Shown here: positions 34,664-44,783 of the stretch, one piece after another
Layout: each line of letters starts with the position of its first letter
How positions within the stretch are numbered: position 1 is the first letter of the stretch
Assembly (NCBI GenBank): GCA_010157825.1
Contig: VFSE01000211.1
Span: 744,001-808,000, forward strand
Direction: 5' to 3'
DNA: 64,000 nt
Source: Vickermania ingenoplastis
Taxonomy: Eukaryota > Euglenozoa > Kinetoplastea > Trypanosomatida > Trypanosomatidae
The notes under the pieces: generated by a model
Seen by the model: only the letters and a program-made list of their open reading frames with translations
The model's database searches: none
Told to the model about the DNA's origin: nothing
Translations under genes and position numbers: made by a program

Positions 34664-36547
34664 CTAGCGGCTGCCGCCAGGGAAGATCGCTGAGCTGAGC
34701 TCTTTGCAGATGGATTGCAGCAGCGGTGTCTGCGGCTCGTGCTGCTGGAGGGCCACCAGGACGTCACTCTCGAGCGCCCCCATAGTGTGCAGGTGAAACA
34801 GATACGCGGCGAGTACCTTGTCGAGACCCTCCTTCGCGGGCGAGGGCGACTTCGTGATCAGCCCGAGGATCGCCTCGCTGCCCAGCACCTCCCCCTCCGG
34901 CGGTGGCTCCAGTCGCTGCCAAAAGGCCCGCAACGACTGCAGCATCCGCTCAAACTCCCCCTCCTCTTCCTCCTCATCGGCATCGTTCTCTCCGCCCGGG
35001 GCGACCTCGATCTTATGGCAGTACGCGTCGCGGCAGATGCTGCCGAGGTCGAAGTACAGGTCCGTTGGATTGCCCGAGGTGAAGCCCAGGATCGCCATCC
35101 ACCGCTCTGGGAAGCGAGGGCAGTCGGCAATGAGGTCCTCGTCCACCGCCATCCCGAGCGTGTTGGTGAACCCGCCTAGGATTTCTTCGTCGGAGAGATC
35201 GAGACCCACGCTGCAGAACCCTGCGGCCGCCTGCTGTGCATTCGGCTGCGTCGTCTTGCACGCCTTCAGGATCACCTCCGTCGCGACCGCCTCGCCCAGC
35301 TCCACCACCGACTGGAACAGTTGATCACAATGGTTGAAGGACTCGACCCACCCGCTGATGAAGTCGTTGTCGCACCGCTCCACCCAGTCCGCCTGCATCG
35401 TCTCCACAATGTGATGGAACGGCAACACCACTGTCTGCTGCGGGCTCACCGGCACACTGCGCTTCGCCGACGACGACGCCGTCGAGGCCTTTGCTGTCAC
35501 AACCGCCTTGGAGGGAGCCGCCGGTCCTGAGTCTTTCTTCGCCACATCGCGCCAACTCGTCGAGGCCGCCGGGGGGCCGCCACCGAATCGCTTCGCTGCC
35601 GTGGCGCCGCCGCGCCCTTTGCTTTCCAACGCCTGCGGCGAAGCTGCGGTGGTGGGGCTCCCGACGGGGTTCTTTGGCTTCCAGTTGTTCTTCTGTAGGT
35701 CCAGCAAGTCCATCACCATAAACTTGATACGCAGGGGGTACTGGTCCTTGATGCGGTCGAGCTGCTCCATTGCCTTGTTCACGGTACCGCTCTGCTCCTT
35801 GGACAGGCGCTCACCGATGGTTGTCAGCAGCTGCAGGATCACCTCGATGTTGTCTGCGGCCGGCTTGCCGTTGTTCTGCGATAGAATCGACCCCAGGATC
35901 GTCACCATCGTGTTCCACGAGAAGACGTCGTGCAGGTAGAGCTGGCCAATGAAGCGGATGTTGGCAAGCTTTCGTCGCATGCGGGAGGCCCGACATTCCT
36001 CCTGGAGCTCCTCCCGCTCCGCCGCGGCGCACTGCGGGGTGACGCCCAGCTCCTCGTCCGTTGGGCTCGGCTCATTCAGAGAGCGCTCGAACTCCGACTT
36101 GAGCAGCGCGACGAGGTCGTTGCGGAAGGCGGACTTTGGCTTCTCCGCTGGCTTGGCGGTGGTGAGGGTCGTCTCGAAGTCGGCGAGGTCGCGGCAGGCG
36201 GCGGCGTAGTTCTTGCTGCACTCCGGCTCCGCCAGCGCCTTCTGGTGGATGATGCGCACCATGTCGTCCCTGTACTCTTTCACCAGCAGGCGCGGCCGGC
36301 TCTTGAGCGCGTCGAGGACGATTTCGAAGTTGGCCTCGGTAAGTTTGTTCATCTCGCGCCGCACCTGCCGGCTGTACTCCTCTCTCGTGTCGGCGGCCTT
36401 CTTGATGGTGTACGCGTTGTCACTGCGGCGCAGCGAGAGCGCCAACGCCTTTCTGCTCTCGAAGACGTGCTGCAGCGAGAACCCCTCGTAGAGGGGCTCC
36501 AGGTAGCGGTGCTTCAGCATCCGCATCTCTTCGATGGTGTACCGCAT
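34664..36547 (-). CDS. eIF4G-like MIF4G-domain translation factor
   Basis: This 627-residue protein begins MRYTIEEMRMLKHRYLEP at the ATG at 36547. The YTIEEMRML stretch is close to the Tyr-x4-Leu-hydrophobic eIF4E-binding consensus, and this N-terminal placement is typical of short kinetoplastid eIF4G proteins. Residues about 50-290 form a helical MIF4G domain: NKLTEANFEIVLDALKS, FIGQLYLHDVFSWNTMVTIL, IEVILQLLTTIGERLSKE and YPLRIKFMVMDLLDLQKNNW. After it comes a Ser/Ala/Pro-rich linker (SPTTAASPQ) and a second helical region ending SSAIFPGGSR. Known role of the family: scaffold joining a cap-binding eIF4E and the helicase eIF4A. Size and layout best fit the EIF4G3/EIF4G4 class of trypanosomatids; which paralogue cannot be told without an alignment. 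Confidence 0.85.
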   Translation of the reverse strand: MRYTIEEMRMLKHRYLEPLYEGFSLQHVFESRKALALSLRRSDNAYTIKKAADTREEYSRQVRREMNKLTEANFEIVLDALKSRPRLLVKEYRDDMVRIIHQKALAEPECSKNYAAACRDLADFETTLTTAKPAEKPKSAFRNDLVALLKSEFERSLNEPSPTDEELGVTPQCAAAEREELQEECRASRMRRKLANIRFIGQLYLHDVFSWNTMVTILGSILSQNNGKPAADNIEVILQLLTTIGERLSKEQSGTVNKAMEQLDRIKDQYPLRIKFMVMDLLDLQKNNWKPKNPVGSPTTAASPQALESKGRGGATAAKRFGGGPPAASTSWRDVAKKDSGPAAPSKAVVTAKASTASSSAKRSVPVSPQQTVVLPFHHIVETMQADWVERCDNDFISGWVESFNHCDQLFQSVVELGEAVATEVILKACKTTQPNAQQAAAGFCSVGLDLSDEEILGGFTNTLGMAVDEDLIADCPRFPERWMAILGFTSGNPTDLYFDLGSICRDAYCHKIEVAPGGENDADEEEEEGEFERMLQSLRAFWQRLEPPPEGEVLGSEAILGLITKSPSPAKEGLDKVLAAYLFHLHTMGALESDVLVALQQHEPQTPLLQSICKELSSAIFPGGSR

Positions 36548-36905
36548 CGTGTCCCTGTCCTACGTGGGTGTGGGGGTGTGGGTGTGTGGGGGGGCTAGTG
36601 TCGTCACAAAACTATTGCTACAAGGGAGAAGGAGGGAGGCGGGGGACAGCTCTTTGAAGATAGACGTCTGGGGTGTAGAGCGCATGCATGCACCACTACG
36701 TGGGACTCTAATCGCTTGTATTATTATGTATTTATGTTGTTGTTGTTTTTTTTCTTACTAAATTTATATATATATATATATATATATATGTTCTCGGTTG
36801 TTGTTGTTGACCGTGATCCATCCCATCGAAACGACAGTTCGTCAAGGCAAAGCACCGGCGTGAGGAACTGGCGTATGTGGCGTATCCCTGCACGCCCCAA
36901 CGCCC
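36548..36905. other. Intergenic region upstream of the eIF4G-like gene
   Basis: It holds GT-rich sequence at 36560-36594, a purine stretch at 36623-36650 (minus-strand pyrimidine tract) and (TA)n at 36764-36789. No gene is seen. Confidence 0.6.
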
Positions 36906-37730
36906 CTAGATGTCGAGGAGGGCATCCAGCATCTCCTCCGCCATCATTACCGTGCGGGACATCAGCGGCCGCGCCGCCGGCTCCTCTTGAGCCCTCGGCG
37001 GATCCACGCGGCGGCCCCGCTGGCGGCGCTGTGCCGCCGCCTCCGCCTCCGCCTCCAACGCCGCGGCGGTCGCCAGTCGCTGCGGTAGAAAGCCGTGGTC
37101 GCACCGGCCGCGCTCTGCCTCCATTGCGATGAGCCGCCCGCGCAGCCGGCGCTGTTTGCTGAAGCGCACAGCCTTGCGGGCCTCCGCCTCGAGGCCGAAC
37201 TCGATGAAAGCGTAGCGGCGGCTGCGGCCCGTGCGGCGGCAGCGCACGAGACGGCAGTCCGTCACGCGGCCGAACTGATCAGCGAAGTGCCGCAGGTCCG
37301 CCTCCGCGGCATCCGCCGGGAGGTTTGAGAAGACGACGGTGCGGCGCGGGTCCGATCGGATTTCCACGTCGGCGTACGGGTTGCGTTCGGCCCGCTCTTG
37401 CCGCATCTTCGCCAGCCAGCGCTCTCGCCGCGTCAACGGCGTCGCAGCCGCAGCTTCGGTTTCGGCCTCCGCCGGCGGCTCTCCCGCTGCCACCAGCCGC
37501 TGCGCAATACTGACCGCCGTGGCGAAGGCGCTACCGACGCCGGTGTATCGGCCCTCACCATGGTTCTGCCGGTGGCGCCGCTCGCGGGCAGGCGGCGGCG
37601 GGCGGGCAAGAAAGAACCGCCTCTTCCATGCACAGTGCGCCTCGAGGGCCTCGGCCTGCCGCTGCCGCGCCGCCTCCCAGCCGGTAAGCACCGGCGCCGG
37701 GGAGGAGGACGGGGAGGCGTTGGAGGTCAT
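36906..37730 (-). CDS. U1-70K: U1 snRNP 70-kDa protein homologue
   Basis: This 274-residue protein is of the length reported for short trypanosomatid U1-70K. It has a basic helical N-terminus (RRERWLAKMRQERAERNPYA), then an RRM at residues about 129-205. RNP2 reads TVVFSNL, RNP1 is RYAFIEF, and the segment after the RRM is MEAERGRCDHGFLPQRL, matching the diagnostic VEAERGRTVKGWRPRRLGGG region of U1-70K. Known role: binds U1 snRNA stem-loop I and helps recognise 5' splice sites of the few cis-spliced introns in kinetoplastids. The ATG at 37730 (MTSNASPSSSP) was chosen over in-frame ATGs at 37799 and above, because those fall in the purine-rich processing region. A conserved C-terminal tail (MAEEMLDALLDI) completes the protein. 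Confidence 0.88.
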   Translation of the reverse strand: MTSNASPSSSPAPVLTGWEAARQRQAEALEAHCAWKRRFFLARPPPPARERRHRQNHGEGRYTGVGSAFATAVSIAQRLVAAGEPPAEAETEAAAATPLTRRERWLAKMRQERAERNPYADVEIRSDPRRTVVFSNLPADAAEADLRHFADQFGRVTDCRLVRCRRTGRSRRYAFIEFGLEAEARKAVRFSKQRRLRGRLIAMEAERGRCDHGFLPQRLATAAALEAEAEAAAQRRQRGRRVDPPRAQEEPAARPLMSRTVMMAEEMLDALLDI

Positions 37731-38027
37731 CTCCGCTAGTGGAGTCCACAACAACAAGTGAGGTGTGTTCCGTCCGCACTGGATTGTATGACTAGCCATG
37801 TAAAATGGGAAGACGGATATAGATATAGAGATAGAGATAGATGGATGTCGAGACACGCATGGGCGATGCGAAAAAAGAAGAGAGAGAAAGAGAGAGAGGG
37901 AAGTCTTGGGCCGCAGGACTCAGAATGGTGCATGAGACTCCATTATTATATTTCTTTTTCTTTTCCTTTACAGAGAAAAAAAAAATGCGTATCTTATCTC
38001 GTAGTGCCTCATCATCATCCCAGGAGC
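37731..38027. promoter_or_regulatory. Pyrimidine-tract region upstream of U1-70K
   Basis: On the minus strand this spacer has a (TATCTC)-type repeat at 37814-37842 and a long CT-rich tract at 37869-37905, followed toward the gene by candidate AG acceptors. It is the likely trans-splicing region; no gene is seen. Confidence 0.55.
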
Positions 38028-40346
38028 TCAATCGACGCGGCGCTCGCCGGGAGTGCGGCCGAATGGAACGACGCTGCCGAGCATACTGCCCACGTCTTGG
38101 CGCCGCGGCATCGGCAGCGTCTGCCCGTGCCGCCGCAGCGCCATGTCACGTGGGGAGAGGTGCCACGGGGTCCGCAGCTGCCGCAGTCGGTGCGGCGCGT
38201 AGTCGTCCGGGGTGGGCAGATCCTCGTCCCGGCCGAGCCCCGAGCCCGCCGCCGCTGCTTCCTGCGCCGCCGCGTCAATATTTTCTCGCCAGGCCGAGAG
38301 GGTCGCGGAGGTACCAAAGGCGGCGAGGCAGTCGTCGAGGAGCTCGAGTGTGTCGTCGTTGGGCCGCAGGCGAAAGAGTTTGAACATCGAGCAGATTTCT
38401 TCTGTCATCCCCGCCGACCCGTTCGGCGGCCCCGCGTTGGCGTTCGCCAGCAGCAGCGAGTTGGCCCGCCGCGTCGTGAGGAGCTCCGGGGCCCCCGCAG
38501 CGGCCAGGCGCTTCAGGATGCTGAAGGCGGCCCCGACGGCCCCGACCTGCGCGGCCAGCTCCATCAGCGCCTCGTACACGTCCCCGTGGTGAAGATACGG
38601 GGTACCGACCTCCTCCAGGCGCGCCACGAGCCGCTCCGCCTGCCCCAGCATGTGCGGCGTCGGCGCCTCGCACTGTGCGCAGGCCCGAAGGAAGCCAAGG
38701 GTGATCTCCGGCGTGGGATTGCAGCCGGAGGGAAGAAAAAACTGCTCCAGCAGCGTCACCGCGAGGTCCCCGTCCCGCTGCAGAGCGCAGTGCATGAAGG
38801 CGATCGCGAACAGCACGTGATCCGGCTGCAGCCCGCGGCCGCTGAGTGTTCCAAAGAGCTCCACAATGAAGTCGGAGAAGCCGCCCACCAACCGCATCGA
38901 GTAGAGCAAGTACTGAAAGCAGCGAAGCGTCGGCTGCAGCGCGGCTCGGTCCGGCGGTGCCGCCGATGCCGCCAGCGGGCCGTCCCGCATCCTCATCGGC
39001 GCCGCGGCATCGGCTGCTGCGGCTGCGGCATCGGCGTAGCGCAGCGTCTCCAGCGCCATCAGCGGCCGGTTCAGCGCCGCGGCCAGGCGCATCTGCGCCT
39101 CGACGCTCGCCGACGTGCGGGGGAGGCGGTAGAAGTCATACAACCCCCACAGCTCCACGCCGCCCCGCTCGTACGCCTTCAGCGCCGCGGCCAGGCGGTC
39201 GCGGCGGGTGGATGCCGAGTCTTCATCACCGTCGTCGTCGTCCTTCTTCTTCGTTACGGCACCGCAGAGGAGCGCCGACAGCGCCGCCTCATCCGTCACG
39301 TCGCCCTTGAGGGCCTCCTGCAGGGCCTCCACGGCCTGGGCGGCGAGGAGGATGGACTGGTCCAGCATCGTCGCGCGGGGCCGCAGGTGGCGGCGGATGG
39401 ACTCCGCCAGAAGGGCGTGGCCCTCCGCCGGCCTGTGGCACGCCACGCAGAGCGCCAGCGCCGCGTCGAAGTAGGCCGTGCCGAGCGTAAAGTCATCCGA
39501 CCCGCCCGCCGCACGATAAGAGCCGTCGCCCGCCTCCGCCATCCATTCCTCCTCTCTCTCCCTCGAGCGCTCGGCCTCCACCTCGGTGGCGCGTTGGTGG
39601 TACACCTCCCAGCCCTTGTGCCAGTCGCGGCAGGCGGCGCAGCACCGCAGCATCTCGGCGTGCGAGAGCGGTCCAACCTCCACCGGCGGCAAGTTCGTGA
39701 CGAGCAGGCGCTCGAACATCTCCTCCGCCGCGGCAAGGCCGGGGGCGCGGTTCCACTCCTCGACCATCTCGATCTCCTGCCGCTGGTACCGCAGAAAGGC
39801 CGCGCTGCTACGGTCGTTTAGGGTAACGCGCTGCAAAAGAAAATCGGTGAGCAGCCGCGGCGGCGTCGGCAGCATACGGGCGTGGCGGATGAGCTTATCC
39901 ACGTCGAGGAGGTGCATGTCACGCTTGAAGTAGCCGTAGCGCGCGTAGCGCAAATTCTTCGCCAGAGGCGTTTGATTATAAATGTGCTTCATGTGCGGGC
40001 GGTCGGGGTCGACCCACACCCGATGCGCCTTCTCAAAACCTGGCTCCCCGCCGTAGAGCCCCATGCCGGAGGTTGTCAGCGCAGGGCGGTGCAGCTCCCG
40101 GTACGCAGCGCTGCGGTGGTGCCGGTCCAGCGCCTGCAGCTCGGGAGTGACGTCATCTATCCAGAGGGGCGGTGGGGGTGAAGGAGAATGAGGGGCAGCG
40201 CCATCGCTCTCGCTCTCTGCGAGCGCTTTGGTGGTGCTGCTGGTGCTGGTCGCCGAGGGTTGGGGTAGCCGGGCGTGCAATCTAAACGCGGCGGCGGCGG
40301 CGGCGGCGAGCTCTGCGAAGTGTGCGAGCGTCGGCGTACGATGCAT
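38028..40346 (-). CDS. PPR-like protein, probably mitochondrial
   Basis: The ATG at 40346 gives a 772-residue protein that opens MHRTPTLAHFAELAAAAAAA, followed by FRLHARLP: an Ala/Arg/Leu-rich, acid-poor mitochondrial presequence. In-frame sequence upstream (LSLSLSLPLSLS) is merely the translated CT tract, so the later ATG was preferred. A conserved-looking block, KHIYNQTPLAKNLRYARYG, lies near residue 119. The remainder is paired helices with PPR/TPR-like spacing: LRCFQYLLYSMRLVGGFSDF, GLQPDHVLFAIAFMHCAL, CNPTPEITLGFLRACAQ and DVYEALMELAAQVGAVGAAF. Such proteins in trypanosomatids often belong to the mitoribosome or its assembly and RNA processing (KRIPP type). That assignment is inferred from architecture only. 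Confidence 0.7.
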   Translation of the reverse strand: MHRTPTLAHFAELAAAAAAAFRLHARLPQPSATSTSSTTKALAESESDGAAPHSPSPPPPLWIDDVTPELQALDRHHRSAAYRELHRPALTTSGMGLYGGEPGFEKAHRVWVDPDRPHMKHIYNQTPLAKNLRYARYGYFKRDMHLLDVDKLIRHARMLPTPPRLLTDFLLQRVTLNDRSSAAFLRYQRQEIEMVEEWNRAPGLAAAEEMFERLLVTNLPPVEVGPLSHAEMLRCCAACRDWHKGWEVYHQRATEVEAERSREREEEWMAEAGDGSYRAAGGSDDFTLGTAYFDAALALCVACHRPAEGHALLAESIRRHLRPRATMLDQSILLAAQAVEALQEALKGDVTDEAALSALLCGAVTKKKDDDDGDEDSASTRRDRLAAALKAYERGGVELWGLYDFYRLPRTSASVEAQMRLAAALNRPLMALETLRYADAAAAAADAAAPMRMRDGPLAASAAPPDRAALQPTLRCFQYLLYSMRLVGGFSDFIVELFGTLSGRGLQPDHVLFAIAFMHCALQRDGDLAVTLLEQFFLPSGCNPTPEITLGFLRACAQCEAPTPHMLGQAERLVARLEEVGTPYLHHGDVYEALMELAAQVGAVGAAFSILKRLAAAGAPELLTTRRANSLLLANANAGPPNGSAGMTEEICSMFKLFRLRPNDDTLELLDDCLAAFGTSATLSAWRENIDAAAQEAAAAGSGLGRDEDLPTPDDYAPHRLRQLRTPWHLSPRDMALRRHGQTLPMPRRQDVGSMLGSVVPFGRTPGERRVD

Positions 40347-41129
40347 GCGGATGCGGATGTTGGCAGTGTGGGAAATGAACCTGCGTGGGACGAGAAACGT
40401 AATAAGACGCAGACGATATTTAATATAAGGGCGTGTTGGCTGTGTGTGCTCCTCTTCTTCCACGGAGAAGAGAAGATTCCGTTTTAATGTCCCGCGACGA
40501 TAACGAGATGAAGCGAGAGAAGTAGCAGCGAGGCAAATAGAGGGAGAGAGGGAGAGAGAGAGAGGGAGAGAGAGGGAGAGAGAGAGAGAGAGGGGGGGGG
40601 TGAAGCGGTAAAGCACGGCCACACAGCCGGCACTTCGATGCTATCGCGCAGCGACGAGCAGAGCTCTGAAGGGACACCGCCTCCCGGAAGTCCGCTAGGA
40701 CAAGGAAGAAGAAGAAAAAAAAAGAGAAGAAGACATATATATATAAATAAATAATCATAATTGTTGTACCTATTCACATTTTATGTCCAGCCTAGAGGAT
40801 ACGATGAGCCAGAATCGACCCTGTACCCCGTACTGTACCGTGTACCCTGTACCTCCTTACTCGCTCCTGCACCAGGAGAGGCGTTCGGTCCGCGGTCGGC
40901 GCGGCTCTCCACCGGTTGATGTCCACCCGTTTCTTCGTCGATCATCCAGCGCCGCAAGAACGCCGCAAGAGACGAAACGCGGATCCCTACGCGCAAACTC
41001 ACTCTCTTTCTGGTCGGGGGGTGGATATCCGTGTGGCTCTCCAGCAAATTCTATATCGGTTTAGAAGTGTGCGTGTGTTTGTGTTTCCCTCTCTCATCAC
41101 CTCTGGGAAGCGCAGGAAAGAGGTAGGCT
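40347..41129. other. Intergenic region with strong CT-tract
   Basis: A (GGGAGA)-type purine run at 40530-40600 is a textbook minus-strand CT tract ahead of the PPR-like gene. A second A/G stretch lies at 40703-40733, followed by a short (TA)n at 40735-40752. No gene is supported in 40760-41129. Confidence 0.65.
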
Positions 41130-44100
41130 CTACGGGCTGGGCGGGCTGCTGGTTTCCGTTGCCGAAGTCGGCAGCGGCAGGCCCTTGGCGTGCATCTCGC
41201 TCTCCAGCCGGCCGGCGAGATCACGCAGGCGGTTGATCTCCGCCTGCTGCACCTCCATTTCTCGATTGTACTCCTCCGCGTAGGGCGAAATGCCCTGCGG
41301 GTCGGTGGGACGTATCACGTTGGCCCGCGCCGCGAGGATGCGGGCCTCTTTGCGCAGCTCGTTGATCTCCTTCACGAGTACAATGTTCTCCGAGATGATG
41401 CGGCTGCGGTCGCTGCGGCTGTTCTCCGCGTCCTTCGTGACCTTACGCTTCAGCCCCGCCAGGTTGCGCTCCAGATAGTCTCGCTCGCGATTGTATTCAC
41501 GAACCTCATCGGTCGCCGTCTTCGTGGACAGGGCCGGGGGTGTGATGCGGGGCGGCTTCGCGGAGGCGTACTTATCAAACAGTGCCTTGGCCATTTCCTT
41601 CAGCTTGCGGGGCTGGTCGAGCACTCTGTGGACGTCGCTGAGCTCTGTCCAGAGGCGGGACTGGAACTCTTCGGCCTCCTTCATCTGCTGCTGCAGCGCA
41701 TCCAGCTCCTTCTGCTGGCCAGAGCGCTTCTGCTGCAGGCTGCGTATTTGGAGCACGAGGTCTTCGTTGCTGTGCTGGTACTGCTCCGCCTCCGACTCCA
41801 TGTTGGTCAGTTTCTCCTTTGCAGCGCGGATCTCCTCGTCGCGGGGGTCGATCTGCGCCTTGAGCTCTTTGATCTTGTACTCGAGCACAAACTTGAACTT
41901 CTCCAGCTCCTGGTTCTTCTTCCGGAGGTCGGTGATGCGGCGGTCCTTCTCCGAAATGGTCTCCCCGCGCTCCTTCAGCTCATTCGTCAGGGCGTCGATG
42001 TCGCGCCGAGCGGCCTCGATCTGGCTCTCGAGCGTCTGCTGCTGGCGCAGCTTCTCCGTCACGTCGGCCATCTTGGCCTCGAGGTCGGCCTTGTTGAGGT
42101 TCTCCTTGGACAGCATCGCGTTGTTCATCGCCTGCAGCGCCGCCAGCTCCTCCTCCTGCTCCCGGCGGCGCTTTTCAAAGTTCTCGCGCTGCTTGATAAT
42201 TTCTACGTCGTTGTCCTCCTCGATGAGCTTCGACATTTCTGCGGTCTCCGCATCGTTCTTCTCCTTGTCTGCCATCAGACTGCGGTGCTCGTCGTCCATG
42301 TCCTGCAGAATGCGCTGCTGCCGATCCTTCTCCGCCTGGCGGTCCATTGCCGCCAGCCGCCGCAGCTCATTCGCCCGCTGGTTGAACTCCCCACGCCGCT
42401 CGTCGATGAGGCGCCGCAGCTGCTCCGCGCGCTCTTTCAGAGACTCGATCTTGGAGGTGTAGTCCTCGTTCGTCTGCTCCATCACCCGCTGGCCCTTCTT
42501 GTCCAGCTCCGCCATCAGCTCCGTGAAGCGGATCGCCTGCTCGTTCTTCTCCGCCTCCAGGCCGTCAATCTGCGCCTTCTGCTTGGCCTTCTCTTCACCG
42601 AACTCGCGCTCCAGCTTCGCCATCTGCTCCTCGTGAAGCCGCTCCCGCTTGCGCTGTTGTTGGATCATGCGCTGGCGCAGGTCACTCACCTGGTTGCTGA
42701 GAGTTACCACTAAGCGGGAGACGGACTCGAGCTCCTTGCGGTCCATCAGCAGCTCGTTGGAGTACTCCATCTCCTTCCGTGGCCCGCGGTGCGGCGCCAC
42801 GACGTCCCAGAAGACGACAACGCCGTCCTCCCCCACGCTGATCAGCATCCCCTCGTCGTACGTCATGGCGAGCCGTGTGACGCACCCGGTGTGGGTGCTG
42901 TGGGTCTCAATGGTGATATTCCGCTGGTTCGAGTTCCCCGTGTCCTTGTCACCCAGGCGCTCGCCTAGGTACGTGTTGAAGACCCGGATGGTGCCGTCCT
43001 CGCAGCCGCCGAAGAGGAGCTTCATCTTGTGGCTGATAGACATGGAGAGCATCGACGCGGTTGACAGATCGTACTCGCACAGAGGCACCATGCGGGCCCG
43101 GTCCATCTGGCGCAGCTTGCGGTCGTTGCCCGCCACCCAGACGGTGTGCTGGTCTGAAACGCCGCAGTTGTAGGTGACGGACTTGATGGCGTGATCGTTG
43201 ATCTTGTGGAAGTCGCAGAGGTTGAACTCGCACACGGCGCCGTCCGTGCCGGTGCTCACCAATCGGGTGTCGGACGGCGGTACGAATTGCATGCTCTTCA
43301 CCTTGCCGTTGTGGCCGCGGAGGTGGCCCAGCAGCTCGCAGGTGTATGTATAGTAGACATGAATAGTTGTCGAGTGCATGGCGGCGAAGAACTGGCCGCC
43401 GTTGCTGAAGCAGCAGGCGGAGCAGGAGCGAATGCCAATGTTTTTGAACTCGCACAGGTCCTTGTCGTAGATGTTCATCAGCTTGAGGCCGTCCGCGAAG
43501 CCGACGAGGAGGTGGAGGCCGGAGGGATGGATCGCGATACTCAGTATCTCGGAGCGGAACTTCTTTCGCATTTCCACCGTGTTGGTGATGCTGTTCCACA
43601 GGAAGATCCAACGATCGCGGCCGGCGGTCACGATGAGGGGGCGCTGCGCGCAGGTGTCCACGCCGGTGATGGGCCCGGAGTGGAACGGCTGGCCCACCGG
43701 CTGGAAGACCATCTCCTCCGCTTTGGTGAAGTCAGCGTTGGGGAGGTTGAGGCAGTAGATCTGCTTGGTGCTGGTGAGGAACGCGAGATACTCCTCCGCC
43801 GGGGCCGGCGTGAGCGAAAACGTCAGGACCGTGGGCACCTCGCCGGCTATCTGGGACGTCGGGCCCGACTCGGTAGAGCTCTCCGCGTCGGTGTTGAAGC
43901 GGAAGGTGCGCACCTTGCGGTACATCTCCTTGTTGTCGGTGCGCTCAAAGATGGTGATGAGGCCCATGTCGCCGCCGCAGACGAACCCTTTGGTGTAGGC
44001 GATGAGGCTGTTGATGGAGAGGCCGTCGGAGGGGGAGAGCGGGAGGGGGTACAGATAGTCCTTGTTCTCTAGCAGAAGGAGATCACCGTTGGCGGTCGAG

Positions 44101-44783
44101 ACGATCATGCGGTTCTCATCGGACGGTATCCAGACGTGTGCGAGGTAGTTGGTGCGTTCCTCCGACAGCCCGCCCGCCGCGGGAAACAGGTGGCCGTCTA
44201 TCATTTCAAAGAACTTCACCAGCGACTTGCCGCTCACGCAGAGCAAATTGGGGCTGTTGGGCGAGACGGAGCACTGCTGGAGGTACTTCGTGTCCTTGAT
44301 GTCGAACGGGTTATCAATGACCAGCGAGCTGGCGATCATCTTCATCTTCTCCACGTTCCAGTACACGAGCTTCCACTCCGGGTGGCCGCCGAGCGCGGCC
44401 AGTTGGCGACCATCGTGCGAGAAGCACAACGAGACGTACTCTCCGCTCCCTAGGTCGGGCAGCTGGAGCACCTTGCGGCGCTTGAGTTTCGGTACGGCCG
44501 CGGGGTCGAAGAGGTAGATCACGATGGCGGCGCTCTTGCCGCTCTCGGCCACGGCGAGCGTGCGGCGATTGGAGGAGATGGCCAGCGATGTCACGGCGTC
44601 GCAGGTGGGGGAGCACGGAATGAGCTGCTGCGTACCAAGCTGTGTGTCCAGCACCACGAGGCTCTTACCGGCGACCCACACGATGTTGTTCTCGTCGAGG
44701 TAGTGCAGGCCGTCCTTCACGTCCTCCCGTGTGCCGAACACCATGCGGCGCTCCAGCATCTTGGGGGCCTGGTTCGCCGTCAT
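41130..44783 (-). CDS. CFAP57: Cilia- and flagella-associated protein 57 (WDR65)
   Basis: This 1,217-residue protein is close to the usual CFAP57 length. Residues about 1-650 form two WD40 propellers: HYLDENNIVWVAGKSLVVLD, LCFSHDGRQLAALGGHPEWK, LSIAIHPSGLHLLVGFADGL, HLRGHNGKVKSMQFVPPSD and LISVGEDGVVVFWDVVAP. From about 678 to 1190 the protein is almost pure coiled coil, beginning MDRKELESVSRLVVTLSNQ and including a YEYNREMEVQQAEINRLRDL-like end. Known role: an axonemal protein that assembles with inner-arm dynein and regulatory elements and shapes flagellar beating. The ATG at 44783 (MTANQAPKMLERRMVFG) is the first in frame. Its presence shows a flagellated organism. No breaks are seen. Confidence 0.95.
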   Translation of the reverse strand: MTANQAPKMLERRMVFGTREDVKDGLHYLDENNIVWVAGKSLVVLDTQLGTQQLIPCSPTCDAVTSLAISSNRRTLAVAESGKSAAIVIYLFDPAAVPKLKRRKVLQLPDLGSGEYVSLCFSHDGRQLAALGGHPEWKLVYWNVEKMKMIASSLVIDNPFDIKDTKYLQQCSVSPNSPNLLCVSGKSLVKFFEMIDGHLFPAAGGLSEERTNYLAHVWIPSDENRMIVSTANGDLLLLENKDYLYPLPLSPSDGLSINSLIAYTKGFVCGGDMGLITIFERTDNKEMYRKVRTFRFNTDAESSTESGPTSQIAGEVPTVLTFSLTPAPAEEYLAFLTSTKQIYCLNLPNADFTKAEEMVFQPVGQPFHSGPITGVDTCAQRPLIVTAGRDRWIFLWNSITNTVEMRKKFRSEILSIAIHPSGLHLLVGFADGLKLMNIYDKDLCEFKNIGIRSCSACCFSNGGQFFAAMHSTTIHVYYTYTCELLGHLRGHNGKVKSMQFVPPSDTRLVSTGTDGAVCEFNLCDFHKINDHAIKSVTYNCGVSDQHTVWVAGNDRKLRQMDRARMVPLCEYDLSTASMLSMSISHKMKLLFGGCEDGTIRVFNTYLGERLGDKDTGNSNQRNITIETHSTHTGCVTRLAMTYDEGMLISVGEDGVVVFWDVVAPHRGPRKEMEYSNELLMDRKELESVSRLVVTLSNQVSDLRQRMIQQQRKRERLHEEQMAKLEREFGEEKAKQKAQIDGLEAEKNEQAIRFTELMAELDKKGQRVMEQTNEDYTSKIESLKERAEQLRRLIDERRGEFNQRANELRRLAAMDRQAEKDRQQRILQDMDDEHRSLMADKEKNDAETAEMSKLIEEDNDVEIIKQRENFEKRRREQEEELAALQAMNNAMLSKENLNKADLEAKMADVTEKLRQQQTLESQIEAARRDIDALTNELKERGETISEKDRRITDLRKKNQELEKFKFVLEYKIKELKAQIDPRDEEIRAAKEKLTNMESEAEQYQHSNEDLVLQIRSLQQKRSGQQKELDALQQQMKEAEEFQSRLWTELSDVHRVLDQPRKLKEMAKALFDKYASAKPPRITPPALSTKTATDEVREYNRERDYLERNLAGLKRKVTKDAENSRSDRSRIISENIVLVKEINELRKEARILAARANVIRPTDPQGISPYAEEYNREMEVQQAEINRLRDLAGRLESEMHAKGLPLPTSATETSSPPSP

